A DNA stretch of 64,000 bases from an uncultured Saprospiraceae bacterium (GTDB taxonomy: Bacteria > Bacteroidota > Bacteroidia > Chitinophagales > Saprospiraceae): assembly GCA_938016265.1 (NCBI GenBank), contig CALLWB010000050.1:1-64000 (forward strand). Reading direction: 5' to 3'. The position numbers were made by a program, and so were the translations under genes. Positions 18,701-26,749 of this stretch are shown in pieces; within the stretch, counting starts at the first letter, position 1, and each line of letters opens with the position of its first letter. The notes beneath the pieces were generated by a model, which worked only from the letters and a program-made list of their open reading frames with translations, was not told where the DNA came from and did no database searches.

Positions 18701-18884
18701 TGGAAACACTGCAATTAGCAACGTAAGACTTTCTCTTACAGGAAGAAACCTTGCTATCTTGAAGAAAAATGTTCCTCATATTGATCCGGAATCTGCAAAC
18801 AGTTCAGGAAACGTTCAAGGATTGGAAGGTGCTCAGTTACCTAGTCTTAGAACAATCGGATTTAACCTAAATCTTAAATTTTAA
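15723..18884 (+). CDS. SusC/RagA-family TonB-linked outer-membrane protein
   Basis: TonB-dependent outer-membrane importer of 1053 residues. Residues 1-19 are the signal peptide (ending MAFGQ). Residues about 22-100 form a CarboxypepD_reg domain (ISGTITDENGPLPYANV, DGKYELKVPEG). The plug spans about 115-240 with SLGYAVQEIDG, ALSGKVAGVQVTGASG, LFVVDGIPMDN and YGSRAANGVILITTKKG. A 22-stranded barrel follows, ending in NLNLKF. It pairs with the SusD-like lipoprotein 48 bp downstream, which caps such importers. The substrate (glycan, peptide or other) cannot be named because no degradative enzyme lies in the locus. Its codon choice is repetitive and consistent, which fits high expression. Confidence 0.96.
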   Translation: MKQLSLVFVLVMMVTMAFGQRIISGTITDENGPLPYANVIVKGTTIGTTTDLDGKYELKVPEGATTVVVSYTGFTTQEMVLGSSNSINVVLSEGVILEEAVVTALGIKRDEKSLGYAVQEIDGSALNEAKETNIVNALSGKVAGVQVTGASGNLGGSSRILIRGAASVSGENQPLFVVDGIPMDNSNYTSTNQARGAGGYDYGNAAQDINPDDIESVTVLRGANAAALYGSRAANGVILITTKKGSSMSGNNKSIGVSVNSGVSWDNILILADYQNEYGGGYDQNNFYELNGENIPGYGEDESWGPKFEGQPYRPWNSWDEWDTENYEKTVPWEASPDNIKDFFDTGLTFNNNISLGGGDENSNFRLSYTNLNKTGVLPNSSLKRNTINFSGGVTLAEKLHANVSANYVNTKGLGRSGTGYDGNNIMQQFNQWHHRQLRMDELKDYKNPDGSQRVWNRESATNSNPRYTDNPYWIRYENFQNDQRDRIFGTVSLAYDLTDWLTITGRVMDDFYSDYREERIAAGGASESEYVEGVRKVNEINSDLMLGVDRYFGEDISLNVNAGVATRTRTYNRNVGTTIGGLSVPGVYSLENASLVQYDDYFQKEKINSILASASLGYKSMLYLDLTARNDWSSTLPTGDNSYLYPSVSASFVFSELLGNNKILSFGKIRGGWAEVGNDTDPYRTNVTYGAGQSFDGNPIYTVPNSLNNPILKPERTQSWEIGTQLNFLSNRVGLDFTYYDQVSKDQIIAVATSATTGFSSQLINAGKIRNKGIELSLNATPVKLKNDMFTWDVGFNFAKNTSKVEELVEGLDNIQIGSLWGASVNARVGQAYGTIEGTNYVFDASGNKVVGEDGHYLRSETPEVLGSVLADFTGGVNTTFSIKGISISSLFDFQKGGTLFSTSNMFGKYAGQLDETAGNNAKGNPKRDPVADGGGHLNEGVKEDGSVNDIYVETYDRYAGAFGHHALHTYDASFVKWREASIGYTFPDKLFGNTAISNVRLSLTGRNLAILKKNVPHIDPESANSSGNVQGLEGAQLPSLRTIGFNLNLKF

Positions 18885-18932
18885 TTAATGATTGTTCACG
18901 CAGTGAATAATCTGATTTAAATAATAAATTTT

Positions 18933-20420
18933 ATGAAATTTTTGAATCAAATCAAGTTCTTAGCATTAACCGTTGCAATATTACTTGCAAGTTCATGTAC
19001 AAAGGACTTTGAAAATATAAACACTAATCCAAATGAGCCTGTTGCTGTTCCAGCCAACTATTTATTGTCTGGAGCTCAGAAACAGTTGATGGATACCTCT
19101 TGGGACGAATGGTTTAATGGCCGCTTCGGTATGCTATATAGCCAATACTGGTCTCAAAATGCCTATACAGATGAAAGTCGGTACCAGCCAAGACCTAACA
19201 TTACGGATTCTTACTGGACACTATACTACTCTGGTAGCAATGCAAACGGTGGTGGACTTGCAGATTTGCAAGAGATCATCAAGATAAACACTGAAAACAA
19301 TATCGGCGCAGTTAGTGAAAACCAAATTGCTATCGCAAGAATAATGAAAGCATGGACGTTCCAAAATGTAACTGATATTTGGGGTGACATTCCTTATTCT
19401 GAAGCTTTACAGGGAGAATCAATCAGATCCCCAAAATTCGATAAGCAATCTGATGTCTATGCAGGCTTAGTTTCTGAATTGACTGCTGCAATTGCTCAAT
19501 TGGATGCTTCTGCTGCAAGTTTTGCTTCTGGAGATGTGATCTATAATGGTGATGTTGGACAGTGGAAAAAATTCGCTTCTTCCTTATTGATGCGTGTATC
19601 AATGAGAATGTCGGATGTTTCTCCAGCTGCAGCTAAAACTGCTTTCGAGTCTGCTTATAGCGGTGCTTTTGAAACCAATGGTGACAATGCAATGTTCTAC
19701 TACGGTGGAGCTGCTCCTGACAATAATCCTTTAAATGAAGATCATAAAACAAGATCTGACTTCGCAGTAAGCCAGACCTTACTTGATATGATGAATTCAT
19801 TGAACGACCCTCGTCGTCCTTTCTATGCAGAGGAAGCTGCTGTTGGTGGCGGGTATGTTGGTTTAGAATATGGTGGTGACGGTCTAGCGGACCCAACAAC
19901 TGTATCTCAGCCAAGTGGTGCTGCTTCAAATGCTTCAGGCATTTATGCTCCAGATGCTCCAGGTATGTACATGACTTACGCGGAAGTTTGTTTCTTGATG
20001 GCGGAAGCTGTTGAGCGTGGATGGAGTGTAGGCGGTGGTACTGCTGCTGATTGGTGGGCAAGAGGTATCGAAGCTTCTTTCGACCAATGGGGAGTTGCTA
20101 ATGCTGTAACAGAAGCTGCTGCTTATGTTTCTGCTAATCCATATGACGGTACACAATGGAAAAAATCTATTGGTGTCCAAAAATGGTTGGCTATGTATAT
20201 GCAAGGTCTGCAAGGATGGTTTGAATACAGAAGATTAGACTTCGGTGTTCTTGTACTTCCTGTTGAAGGTGCACTACAAGGTGACGGTTCTATCCCAGTG
20301 AGAAGACCATACCCTAACCGTGAAAGCGATCTTAACCAAACAAACTATCAAGCGGCTGTATCAAGCCAAGGTTTGGACGCCTTCCAATTGAATCAAAAAG
20401 TATGGTGGGACGTTAATTAA
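18933..20420 (+). CDS. SusD/RagB-family lipoprotein (SusD-like_2 type)
   Basis: Surface lipoprotein of 495 residues that forms the substrate-binding lid on the SusC importer just upstream. The lipobox LLASSC places the lipidated cysteine at about residue 22, followed by TKDFENINTNPNEP, characteristic of the SusD-like_2 branch. TPR-type helices run through the middle (NQIAIARIMKAWTFQNVTD, WGDIPYSEAL), and the C-terminal part holds a Trp/Tyr-rich surface (WLAMYMQGLQGWFEYRR). It is 48 bp behind susC and closed by a strong terminator, so the locus is a two-gene operon. Confidence 0.93.
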   Translation: MKFLNQIKFLALTVAILLASSCTKDFENINTNPNEPVAVPANYLLSGAQKQLMDTSWDEWFNGRFGMLYSQYWSQNAYTDESRYQPRPNITDSYWTLYYSGSNANGGGLADLQEIIKINTENNIGAVSENQIAIARIMKAWTFQNVTDIWGDIPYSEALQGESIRSPKFDKQSDVYAGLVSELTAAIAQLDASAASFASGDVIYNGDVGQWKKFASSLLMRVSMRMSDVSPAAAKTAFESAYSGAFETNGDNAMFYYGGAAPDNNPLNEDHKTRSDFAVSQTLLDMMNSLNDPRRPFYAEEAAVGGGYVGLEYGGDGLADPTTVSQPSGAASNASGIYAPDAPGMYMTYAEVCFLMAEAVERGWSVGGGTAADWWARGIEASFDQWGVANAVTEAAAYVSANPYDGTQWKKSIGVQKWLAMYMQGLQGWFEYRRLDFGVLVLPVEGALQGDGSIPVRRPYPNRESDLNQTNYQAAVSSQGLDAFQLNQKVWWDVN

Positions 20421-20445
20421 TCCTTCCTTATTTGATATAAAAAAA

Positions 20446-20480
20446 GAGCCTGATCAAAAATTGATCAGGCTCTTTTTTTT
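20446..20480 (+). terminator. Strong intrinsic terminator after susD
   Basis: A perfect 12-bp stem, GAGCCTGATCAA (20446-20457) and TTGATCAGGCTC (20461-20472), has an AAA loop and eight T residues after it. A-residues before the stem make it potentially bidirectional. Confidence 0.95.
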
Positions 20481-20563
20481 GGTAGAGGGATTCATTTTGG
20501 TCGCGCAAAACTGAAAGAAGAAGGTATAGGGATTTAACAAACAACTTATTCTAGCCTTTAACC

Positions 20564-20650
20564 GACAAAATCAATCGGCAAAGGACGAATGATGATTCAC
20601 CCATGCACTATTTGTTTTAAATCCAACAGCGGATAACTCAGCACTAACCA
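20564..20650. repeat. Dispersed intergenic repeat, copy A
   Basis: Shares GACAAAATCAATCGGCAAAG, GGACGAATGATGATTC and ATTTGTTTTAAATCC with copies B (31232-31306) and C (35301-35373), in the same order. A weaker match to copy B extends left to about 20532 with conserved spacing: ATTTAACAAA lies 53 bp before CGAATGATGAT in both. A GAAT/ATTC hairpin is possible at the centre. It lies in the 375-bp gap between susD and the barrel gene. Confidence 0.75.
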
Positions 20651-20795
20651 GTCAAAAGTGAAGGAAACACCCAACGGAAGTTAAAATACATTTAGTCAAA
20701 AATCAGCCCTCAAATTCAGAATTCTGGTTTATAGTAAATTAGCTGACAATTTGTTCTCTTAAAGATGCTTATACTTATAGTATCAAACATTATTC

Positions 20796-21764
20796 ATGAG
20801 GAAGATTATCCAAATTATTATGCTGTTTCTTGGTTTGCCGCTCTCCTTCCTCTGGGGGCAGGCTTGCTGCACTGGAGGCAATCTAGGAACAGGCAATCTA
20901 CAGAGTACGATACTCGAGCCTCAAACCACCTCATTTCTTGTAGGAGTCGGACACACCAGATACAATAGGTTATTTCACAAAAGTAAACGAATTTACCCCG
21001 TAGACAGAGATCGGGATTTATCCATCTTTTCTTTTACTGGTGCTTATGGAATATCTAAAAAATGGACGGTCGCTGCACAAATCGCCTACCCACTTCAAAG
21101 AGAATTTTCAAATACCAATAGCGAAAGTAAACCGCTAATTGCTTCTGGGATTGGAGATCTCAGTTTGATCCTGCACCACCTTACCCACGCAAAAAGAAAA
21201 AATAAGTTGACGAGTTCTATAGGGATCAGCCTCCCAACCGGTCAAACAAAACTCCGGGATGAGGCAACAGATATTCTTTATTCTACCGTCTTACAACCAG
21301 GAAAAGGAACCTGGAATGCCCTTCTTGTCGCTAAATATGAAAGACTCCAGCTCTATCGCCCAACTAGTTCCTTATTGGCACAGATAACAGCGAATCTACC
21401 AATCTCTAAGTATCAAGCCGCCAATAGTTTTGTCTATCAACCAGGGAAGGTGCTGACCTTTACAACCGGTCTAAGAGAACGATTTTCACGCAAAGTCTTT
21501 TTTGATCCTTTTATTTATCTTAATTTTAAATACAGTTTTGAGGATCGAATTAATGAACAGGCAGGACTGAATTCTGGTGGACATTGGCTTTCTCTAAGTT
21601 TAGGATTTCAATTATTGTTTTCTCAGCGTACGAGTGTGCAGCTTATCTCCTACCTTCCATTAACCCAAAATTTAAAGGGAATTCAGCTTTCTGAATCCTC
21701 GAGTTTCGAATTGTTGTTTGCTTATACCTTCAACACAAAATCTAAATCGAATGATACGAAATAA
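20796..21764 (+). CDS. Putative outer-membrane beta-barrel (transporter-like)
   Basis: A 322-residue exported protein. Residues 1-22 form the signal peptide (ending LSFLWGQ), followed by ACCTGGNLGTGNL with paired cysteines. The rest has the alternating pattern of an outer-membrane barrel (GAYGISKKWTVAAQIAYPL, GIGDLSLILHH, SSIGISLPTG, LSLSLGFQLLF) and ends in an aromatic-rich strand (SSFELLFAYTF). The style resembles MetA/phenol-degradation-type barrels, without a firm family call. It overlaps the DUF3179 lipoprotein gene by 14 bp, so translation of the pair is probably coupled. The ligand is unknown. Confidence 0.65.
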   Translation: MRKIIQIIMLFLGLPLSFLWGQACCTGGNLGTGNLQSTILEPQTTSFLVGVGHTRYNRLFHKSKRIYPVDRDRDLSIFSFTGAYGISKKWTVAAQIAYPLQREFSNTNSESKPLIASGIGDLSLILHHLTHAKRKNKLTSSIGISLPTGQTKLRDEATDILYSTVLQPGKGTWNALLVAKYERLQLYRPTSSLLAQITANLPISKYQAANSFVYQPGKVLTFTTGLRERFSRKVFFDPFIYLNFKYSFEDRINEQAGLNSGGHWLSLSLGFQLLFSQRTSVQLISYLPLTQNLKGIQLSESSSFELLFAYTFNTKSKSNDTK

Positions 21765-22863
21765 ACATGTCCTAATAATAATGATGGTGGTTTTGTTATT
21801 TTCTTGTAAAAAAGAGATCATAGAAGCGCCAACTTCCGGCATTGATGAATCAATCACCGTCATTCAGGACGAATTGGAAAACGAAAAAATTGTACTTGTA
21901 GGAAGTGAAGGCCGAAATTTTATTGTCTCCTTCTTCAGAACGTTGAGCGACGGTACCGAACTCACCTTTGAAGTCAATCCTGAATTGCCCGTGGTTATGA
22001 TCGACAATGAAGGTACAAAATGGGATGCCTTTGGCTACGGGATAGAAGGCCCACGTGCAGGTCAGCGCCTTCAGCCCACCAGAGGTTATAATGGTTTTTG
22101 GTTTTCCTGGGCAAGCATGTACCAGGGAATAGAAATCTACGAAGGAACACCTAGTACCTGGCAATTGGAAGAAACGCCCTCTACTGGCTGGACTATCTCT
22201 ACAGAGTTTGTAGCAATAGGAGCTGGGATTGATGCCATACAGGCTATTGATAATCCTGCAATTATTGATTTTAATGTGAAAGATAACTTTCAAAACGATT
22301 TTTATGTTCAGGATGAGGATCTGATCATCGGTGTTCGAGTTGGTGATGAGTATATCGCTTATCCACATGCTATTTTGAACTGGCATGAAATCATCAACGC
22401 ACAAATCGCTAACAAATACTTTTCTGTTATCTATTGTCCGCTGACCGGGACTGGAACCGTTTGGGATAGAAAGATAGATGGTCAAGTGACGACCTTTGGT
22501 GTAAGCGGTTTGTTATACAACAACAACATAATTCCCTACGACAGATGGACCGCAAGCAATTGGACACAAATGAAACAACATTGTGTAAATGGTTCACTCA
22601 TTGGCACAGAAGCAGAAACATTTTCAGTAGTAGAAACCACTTGGAGAACCTGGAAACAAATGTACAATCAACCCAGAATTGTTGATCCATCAACTGGGTA
22701 TGGCCGGGACTATTCGATCCACCCTTACGAAGGCTATGAGACCAATCATGACTTAATCAATTACCCACTCGCCTATGATGACGATAGACTGCAAAGGAAG
22801 GAAAGAGTGCATGGCGTGGTGATTAATGGGAAGGCGCGAGCTTATCGGTTCTCTTCATTTTAG
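21751..22863 (+). CDS. DUF3179 domain lipoprotein
   Basis: A 370-residue lipoprotein. Signal peptide MIRNKHVLIIMMVVLLFSC gives lipidated Cys19. The ATG at 21751 is chosen because it opens this lipobox; upstream in-frame codons would extend it unnaturally. The DUF3179 hallmarks are DLIIGVRVGDEYIAYPHAIL, NWHEIIN, VIYCPLTGTGTVWDR, FGVSGLLYNNN and the C-terminal RVHGVVINGKARAY. The conserved Cys in YCPLTGT and nearby His residues look like a metal or redox site, but the family's function is undescribed to my knowledge. It overlaps the preceding barrel gene by 14 bp, suggesting an outer-membrane pair. Confidence 0.85.
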   Translation: MIRNKHVLIIMMVVLLFSCKKEIIEAPTSGIDESITVIQDELENEKIVLVGSEGRNFIVSFFRTLSDGTELTFEVNPELPVVMIDNEGTKWDAFGYGIEGPRAGQRLQPTRGYNGFWFSWASMYQGIEIYEGTPSTWQLEETPSTGWTISTEFVAIGAGIDAIQAIDNPAIIDFNVKDNFQNDFYVQDEDLIIGVRVGDEYIAYPHAILNWHEIINAQIANKYFSVIYCPLTGTGTVWDRKIDGQVTTFGVSGLLYNNNIIPYDRWTASNWTQMKQHCVNGSLIGTEAETFSVVETTWRTWKQMYNQPRIVDPSTGYGRDYSIHPYEGYETNHDLINYPLAYDDDRLQRKERVHGVVINGKARAYRFSSF

Positions 22864-22871
22864 GGATTAAA

Positions 22872-22937
22872 AAAAAGAAGCTCCGTAGGTCCCCACCACC
22901 AACCCATTGGCTGGTTTAGATTTCCCTAGGAGCTTCT
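22872..22937 (-). terminator. Terminator for the minus-strand Cys-rich gene
   Basis: In the convergent gap, AGAAGCTCC (22876-22884) pairs with GGAGCTTCT (22929-22937), helped by TAGG/CCTA inside. On the minus strand the stem is followed by a T-run (A-run at 22869-22876 on the plus strand). Confidence 0.7.
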
Positions 22938-23003
22938 AGTTCACCGCACGTTTTTAGTATTTTTCTATCGAGGTCATTTCAAACCTTACTATTAGTGTTG
23001 TAG

Positions 23004-23966
23004 TTAAAAGTTCAATAGCTTTGCTTTTCCTAGTATCTTATTACCAGATCTAGCTACTATTAGATACATTGCTTGCTCCCTCAATTTATCGGTAGGAACT
23101 TCCATAGAATATGTTCCCGCTTCTTGATCTTTCATATGACTGATAACTACCTCTTCTCCAGTGGTAATATGGACGGCAGAAATCGTTAAATTCATTTGCT
23201 CAGTTGTTTTGACTTTAACTGATTTTGTTGCGCCTGGTCTATTGTTTAACACCTCCAAATCTACTGTTGGATCGCTGTTCGTTTCAATTGTCTGAGTTTT
23301 CAATCCAAAGACAGAGCCTTTAGGTCCACTAGGACATGTTTCAATAGTCGCTACATAGGTAGCTAACAAATTATTCGTACCGTGCTCATAAGCATAAATA
23401 GTTACATTCAGATTTGTCCAGGGACACATAGGGACAGGTTCTACTGTTGTTGAATACTTACGTTGAATAAACGGTGTATTGCATCCTAAGTTCATACACA
23501 GCGCATTTGGCCCACCTTTAGGACTTACATCCCAATCTACGGCCACGGGGTTACCATGACAATCCCTAGCAGTGAAATCTCCACGTCTAACGTAGCAATT
23601 GGCGGTCGGACTCCAGCACATAGGGACAAGTTCAATAATAGTGATGCCGCATGGATTACACTTTACTGTAGTACAGCAATCATAACAATTGCCACCATCA
23701 AATACAGTAACGCATACCTGTATATTCCCTGTTCCGGTAGCGGTAATTGAAATCGATTGCCCTGTATTACTGCCATTAATAGTGGCGGGGCCGCTCACTG
23801 TCCAGTAGTAAGATTGGCCAGAAGCTGCAGTCAATGTTGTGGTTTCTCCCACATCTAGGGTTACATTTCCGGGGGAAATACTACACTGAGCATTGATGGA
23901 GGCCATAGAGACCAAGGAAAACAGAATAGAAAGTAAGATCAATTTTGAAAACAAAATCTTTTTCAT
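23004..23966 (-). CDS. Cys-rich secreted protein with PKD-like domain and probable T9SS sorting domain
   Basis: A 320-residue exported protein. Signal peptide residues 1-26 (ending SINAQ). Residues about 28-105 form an Ig/PKD-like beta domain (PGNVTLDVGETTTLTAASG, YYWTVSGPATI). The middle (about 90-225) contains roughly a dozen cysteines (YDCCTTVKCNPCG, CWSPTANCYVR, CHGNPV, CMNLGCN), suggesting disulfides. The last 75 residues resemble a type A sorting domain of type IX secretion (GEEVVISHM, then an AGTYSMEVPTDKL turn, closing GKAKLLNF). Surface export by T9SS is inference from that domain. Its role is unknown. A smaller Cys-containing gene lies upstream on the same strand. Confidence 0.7.
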   Translation of the reverse strand: MKKILFSKLILLSILFSLVSMASINAQCSISPGNVTLDVGETTTLTAASGQSYYWTVSGPATINGSNTGQSISITATGTGNIQVCVTVFDGGNCYDCCTTVKCNPCGITIIELVPMCWSPTANCYVRRGDFTARDCHGNPVAVDWDVSPKGGPNALCMNLGCNTPFIQRKYSTTVEPVPMCPWTNLNVTIYAYEHGTNNLLATYVATIETCPSGPKGSVFGLKTQTIETNSDPTVDLEVLNNRPGATKSVKVKTTEQMNLTISAVHITTGEEVVISHMKDQEAGTYSMEVPTDKLREQAMYLIVARSGNKILGKAKLLNF

Positions 23967-24184
23967 TGTTAAATTATTTTAATGTTTAAAAATAGAATTC
24001 CAGGGGCTTCAACTTTAGAAAAGTGAATACCAAAAAGAATTTTTTGAATAAATATTTTATAGGAATCCTAAGCCCCAAACCAAGAGAAATTTGGTTTAGA
24101 GACCTAAGATTTATGATATTTTAGTTTAATCTTGCCTCGAATGATGGCCAGGCAACAGAAATCTTCGAAGAACTAGAAGATCAA

Positions 24185-24556
24185 TTATTTACAGGAATCG
24201 ATTACAATAATACATCCATCCTCATTAAATCCATCAGAACAGGTAATAAGTGCAGAATACTTTTTACCTCCTATTTCAGGTGCGTGAAAACAAAAAGTAC
24301 CTGTAAAAGGATTTTGTCCATTTGAGTTTATTGTTTGATCCCCTAAAGACATTGCTATATTCCCAGTAACCCAAGCAAGGCTTGTTACTTCCATTGTTAT
24401 ACAACGGACATCATCACTGGAGCACACATTTTTTTTAATCTTCATAATCATTCCGACTTCCTCATTTTTAATGTCTGAAGATATGGGAAGGTGAATAAAA
24501 GAAGTTAAGAGCAGGGCAAATATCAGAGATACCCCCATTAAGGTTAATGATTTCAT
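24185..24556 (-). CDS. Small exported Cys-containing protein of unknown function
   Basis: A 123-residue protein I do not recognise. Residues 1-22 look like a signal peptide without lipobox (LMGVSLIFALLLTSFIHL). The mature part has six cysteines (CSSDDVRC, FCF, ITCSDG, DGCII, DSCK at the C-terminus), compatible with three disulfides. The segment VTSLAWVTGNIAMSLG alternates like beta strands. It is 218 bp upstream of the larger Cys-rich secreted gene on the same strand, so the two may be expressed in the same conditions. Confidence 0.6.
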   Translation of the reverse strand: MKSLTLMGVSLIFALLLTSFIHLPISSDIKNEEVGMIMKIKKNVCSSDDVRCITMEVTSLAWVTGNIAMSLGDQTINSNGQNPFTGTFCFHAPEIGGKKYSALITCSDGFNEDGCIIVIDSCK

Positions 24557-24696
24557 GATTATAGTTTTTTTGTTAATGATAAACCAAATATAGAGAATAA
24601 AAACATTTCATAAAAAGCACAAATATCCAATTTGTCTTAGTATTTTTAAATTTATTTTACCATAAACGCCTGATTAATAAATAAAAGAAAAACAAT

Positions 24697-26193
24697 TTGT
24701 CTTCAAAAAATGAAACAAGGTACGATCATTCTCAGTTCCATAGATTGCTTTTGATATTAACTAAAGCAGAGAAAAGAAAATTTAGAAAGTGGATAATATA
24801 CGAAACGTCAGAAAAAAAAGCGGCTAGACTCCTCCTGGTTTATGATCAAGCAATCCATTTATCGAAGGAAGGCGGTGCAATAAAGAAAATCGACCTCATG
24901 AAGCCGGTGTTCGGTGATTCCGTTAGAAATTGGACAAATTCATCGGATAAAATCTATAGAAATATATTACACGATTTGTATATTTTTTTAAAAAACTTTA
25001 TTGCATGGGAGAAATTGCGACATCAAAAAATAGCTCTAAATCGTTTGGTACAGGATGAACTGTTAATACGAAAAGCCTATGATTTGGCTGTTATTGAGAA
25101 TAATAAATCGAATGAAATAATCAACAAATCTAAAATCAAGAATACTGCATACTTTAAAGACCAACATGATGTAATTCAAATTCGGAATTATCTTCGGATT
25201 ATACTTCGCAAAGTGAAGCAAAAAAATAATGTTTCAACGCTTATTGGTTCTGAAAGAATGGTTTTTTTGTCCCAAATTCTATTGAGTTATTGTTCCGCAA
25301 TTAATCATCAAAAGGTATACTCTGTGGAACACAAATTACCATTTCTTCCCTATGTTTTAGAATATTTAAAAAATTCAGACGATCTAAAAACCCCCTATAT
25401 CGGTTTTTTTTACAACATGTACATTTCCTATTCGAAGGATAGCCAATCTCACTATTCTCAGGCAAAAACAATCTGCATTCAAAACAAAGAACAGTTTTCT
25501 AAAGTAGATTTAAGACAAATGATTAACCTTTTAATTAGTTTTTCAAATACACCAGAAAGAAGAGAAATTCCATTTTACCTTACCCAAAGATTAGACTTGA
25601 TCAAAGTCGGACTAAAAGAAAAAATATGGACAGATGGTATACATTTTTCCGCTCCAATCTTCACCTTGATTATTAAAACTTTTGTCACAGACGAACAAAC
25701 TGATTGGTGTTCAAATTTTATAGAAGAATATCGTGCAGTCTTGCCTAAAAAATTAATGGAAGAAACCTGCAATTACTCCCTCGCACTTACCAAATTCGAG
25801 AACGGACAACTAGAAGAAGCAGAATTCCATTATAATCAACTGAAATCCTCCATCGACCACTTTCACTATCTAAGGTATCAGACATTAGCCATCAAAATCA
25901 CCTATTCAAAAAAAGAAAACAAATACACAGAAAAAATACTGAACTTAAAAATTGAGGCATTTCGCAAATACCTAACTAGGAACAACAAAATGTCAGAAGC
26001 AAACAAAGTCTACTTCCAAAACTTCATCACTGCATTTGTGAAATTATACCGCTTCCAAACAAACGAACTTATCGATAAGAAGAAAAGTCAGGATCAACTA
26101 CTCAAACTCAATGACTGGATATCAAAAAACTATCAAATTGCGGAACGGGCTTGGCTCCTCAAATCCCTTGACAAACTACTAAAAACTAAATAG
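24697..26193 (+). CDS. Large helical protein of unknown function
   Basis: A 498-residue protein I do not recognise. The most likely start is TTG at 24697 (LSSKNETRYDHSQF). The protein is soluble, basic and almost all helical, without signal peptide or membrane segments. An N-terminal block, FHRLLLILTKAEKRKFRKWI, precedes TPR-like helices (LALTKFENGQLEEAEFHYNQL). The base composition is more AT-rich than its neighbours. It stands alone: its 3' end is 7 bp from the convergent TonB C-domain gene. I believe similar proteins occur in Saprospiria, but I cannot confirm that here. Confidence 0.65.
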   Translation: MSSKNETRYDHSQFHRLLLILTKAEKRKFRKWIIYETSEKKAARLLLVYDQAIHLSKEGGAIKKIDLMKPVFGDSVRNWTNSSDKIYRNILHDLYIFLKNFIAWEKLRHQKIALNRLVQDELLIRKAYDLAVIENNKSNEIINKSKIKNTAYFKDQHDVIQIRNYLRIILRKVKQKNNVSTLIGSERMVFLSQILLSYCSAINHQKVYSVEHKLPFLPYVLEYLKNSDDLKTPYIGFFYNMYISYSKDSQSHYSQAKTICIQNKEQFSKVDLRQMINLLISFSNTPERREIPFYLTQRLDLIKVGLKEKIWTDGIHFSAPIFTLIIKTFVTDEQTDWCSNFIEEYRAVLPKKLMEETCNYSLALTKFENGQLEEAEFHYNQLKSSIDHFHYLRYQTLAIKITYSKKENKYTEKILNLKIEAFRKYLTRNNKMSEANKVYFQNFITAFVKLYRFQTNELIDKKKSQDQLLKLNDWISKNYQIAERAWLLKSLDKLLKTK

Positions 26194-26200
26194 CTACCAC

Positions 26201-26653
26201 TTAGATATTCACCGTATAATTATATCCTTTCTTCTTCCCTTTGCTAGGGACATAATGGTAATTAATACCTGAAGTAACTGCCTCTGCAGGTTGGTCATTC
26301 GCTATCTTTTTCTTAGGGACAACAGGCACCTTTGGCAACCGAAAGTTGATCCCAATCTGCTTATGAAAAAGCACCTTAACTCCCCTATTCTTAGGAATAT
26401 CATACTTGAACAATTTTACAATTCGCTCTGCTTCTTGATCACAGCCATGGCCTAACTTTGATAAGACCTTGGTCTCTATAACCTTCCCCTTGTGGTTGAC
26501 AGTGAAAGCGACCTTTACTGTGCCTTCTATTTTTTGCTCCAAAGCTTCTTTCGGGTACTTCAACTCCTTGACAACCAATTTTTTTAATGCAGTAGGACCT
26601 CCTACAAATTTTGGTTGTTTGATAAAGTTCTTACCTTTTTTTTCGTGGTTCAT
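26201..26653 (-). CDS. TonB C-terminal-domain protein without membrane anchor
   Basis: A 150-residue protein whose residues about 12-115 match the TonB C-terminal fold: FVGGPTALKKLVVKELKYP, AFTVNHKGKVIETKVL, CDQEAERIVKLFK. Energy-transducing TonB has an N-terminal membrane helix and a Pro-rich spacer before this domain. Here the domain starts almost at once and there is no signal peptide, so as written it would be cytoplasmic. The ATG at 26653 is only 97 bp from the divergent ABC gene. It could be a periplasmic protein with a misjudged start or a truly soluble variant; upstream sequence offers no plausible signal peptide. Confidence 0.7.
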   Translation of the reverse strand: MNHEKKGKNFIKQPKFVGGPTALKKLVVKELKYPKEALEQKIEGTVKVAFTVNHKGKVIETKVLSKLGHGCDQEAERIVKLFKYDIPKNRGVKVLFHKQIGINFRLPKVPVVPKKKIANDQPAEAVTSGINYHYVPSKGKKKGYNYTVNI

Positions 26654-26749
26654 AAAACAAAAATAAGTAGTTTATGGAACTAAATCCAATTACTTTCGCT
26701 TTAACAAAAGTAATAACTCATAAGACTGTTCTATTTTTAGCCACACACC

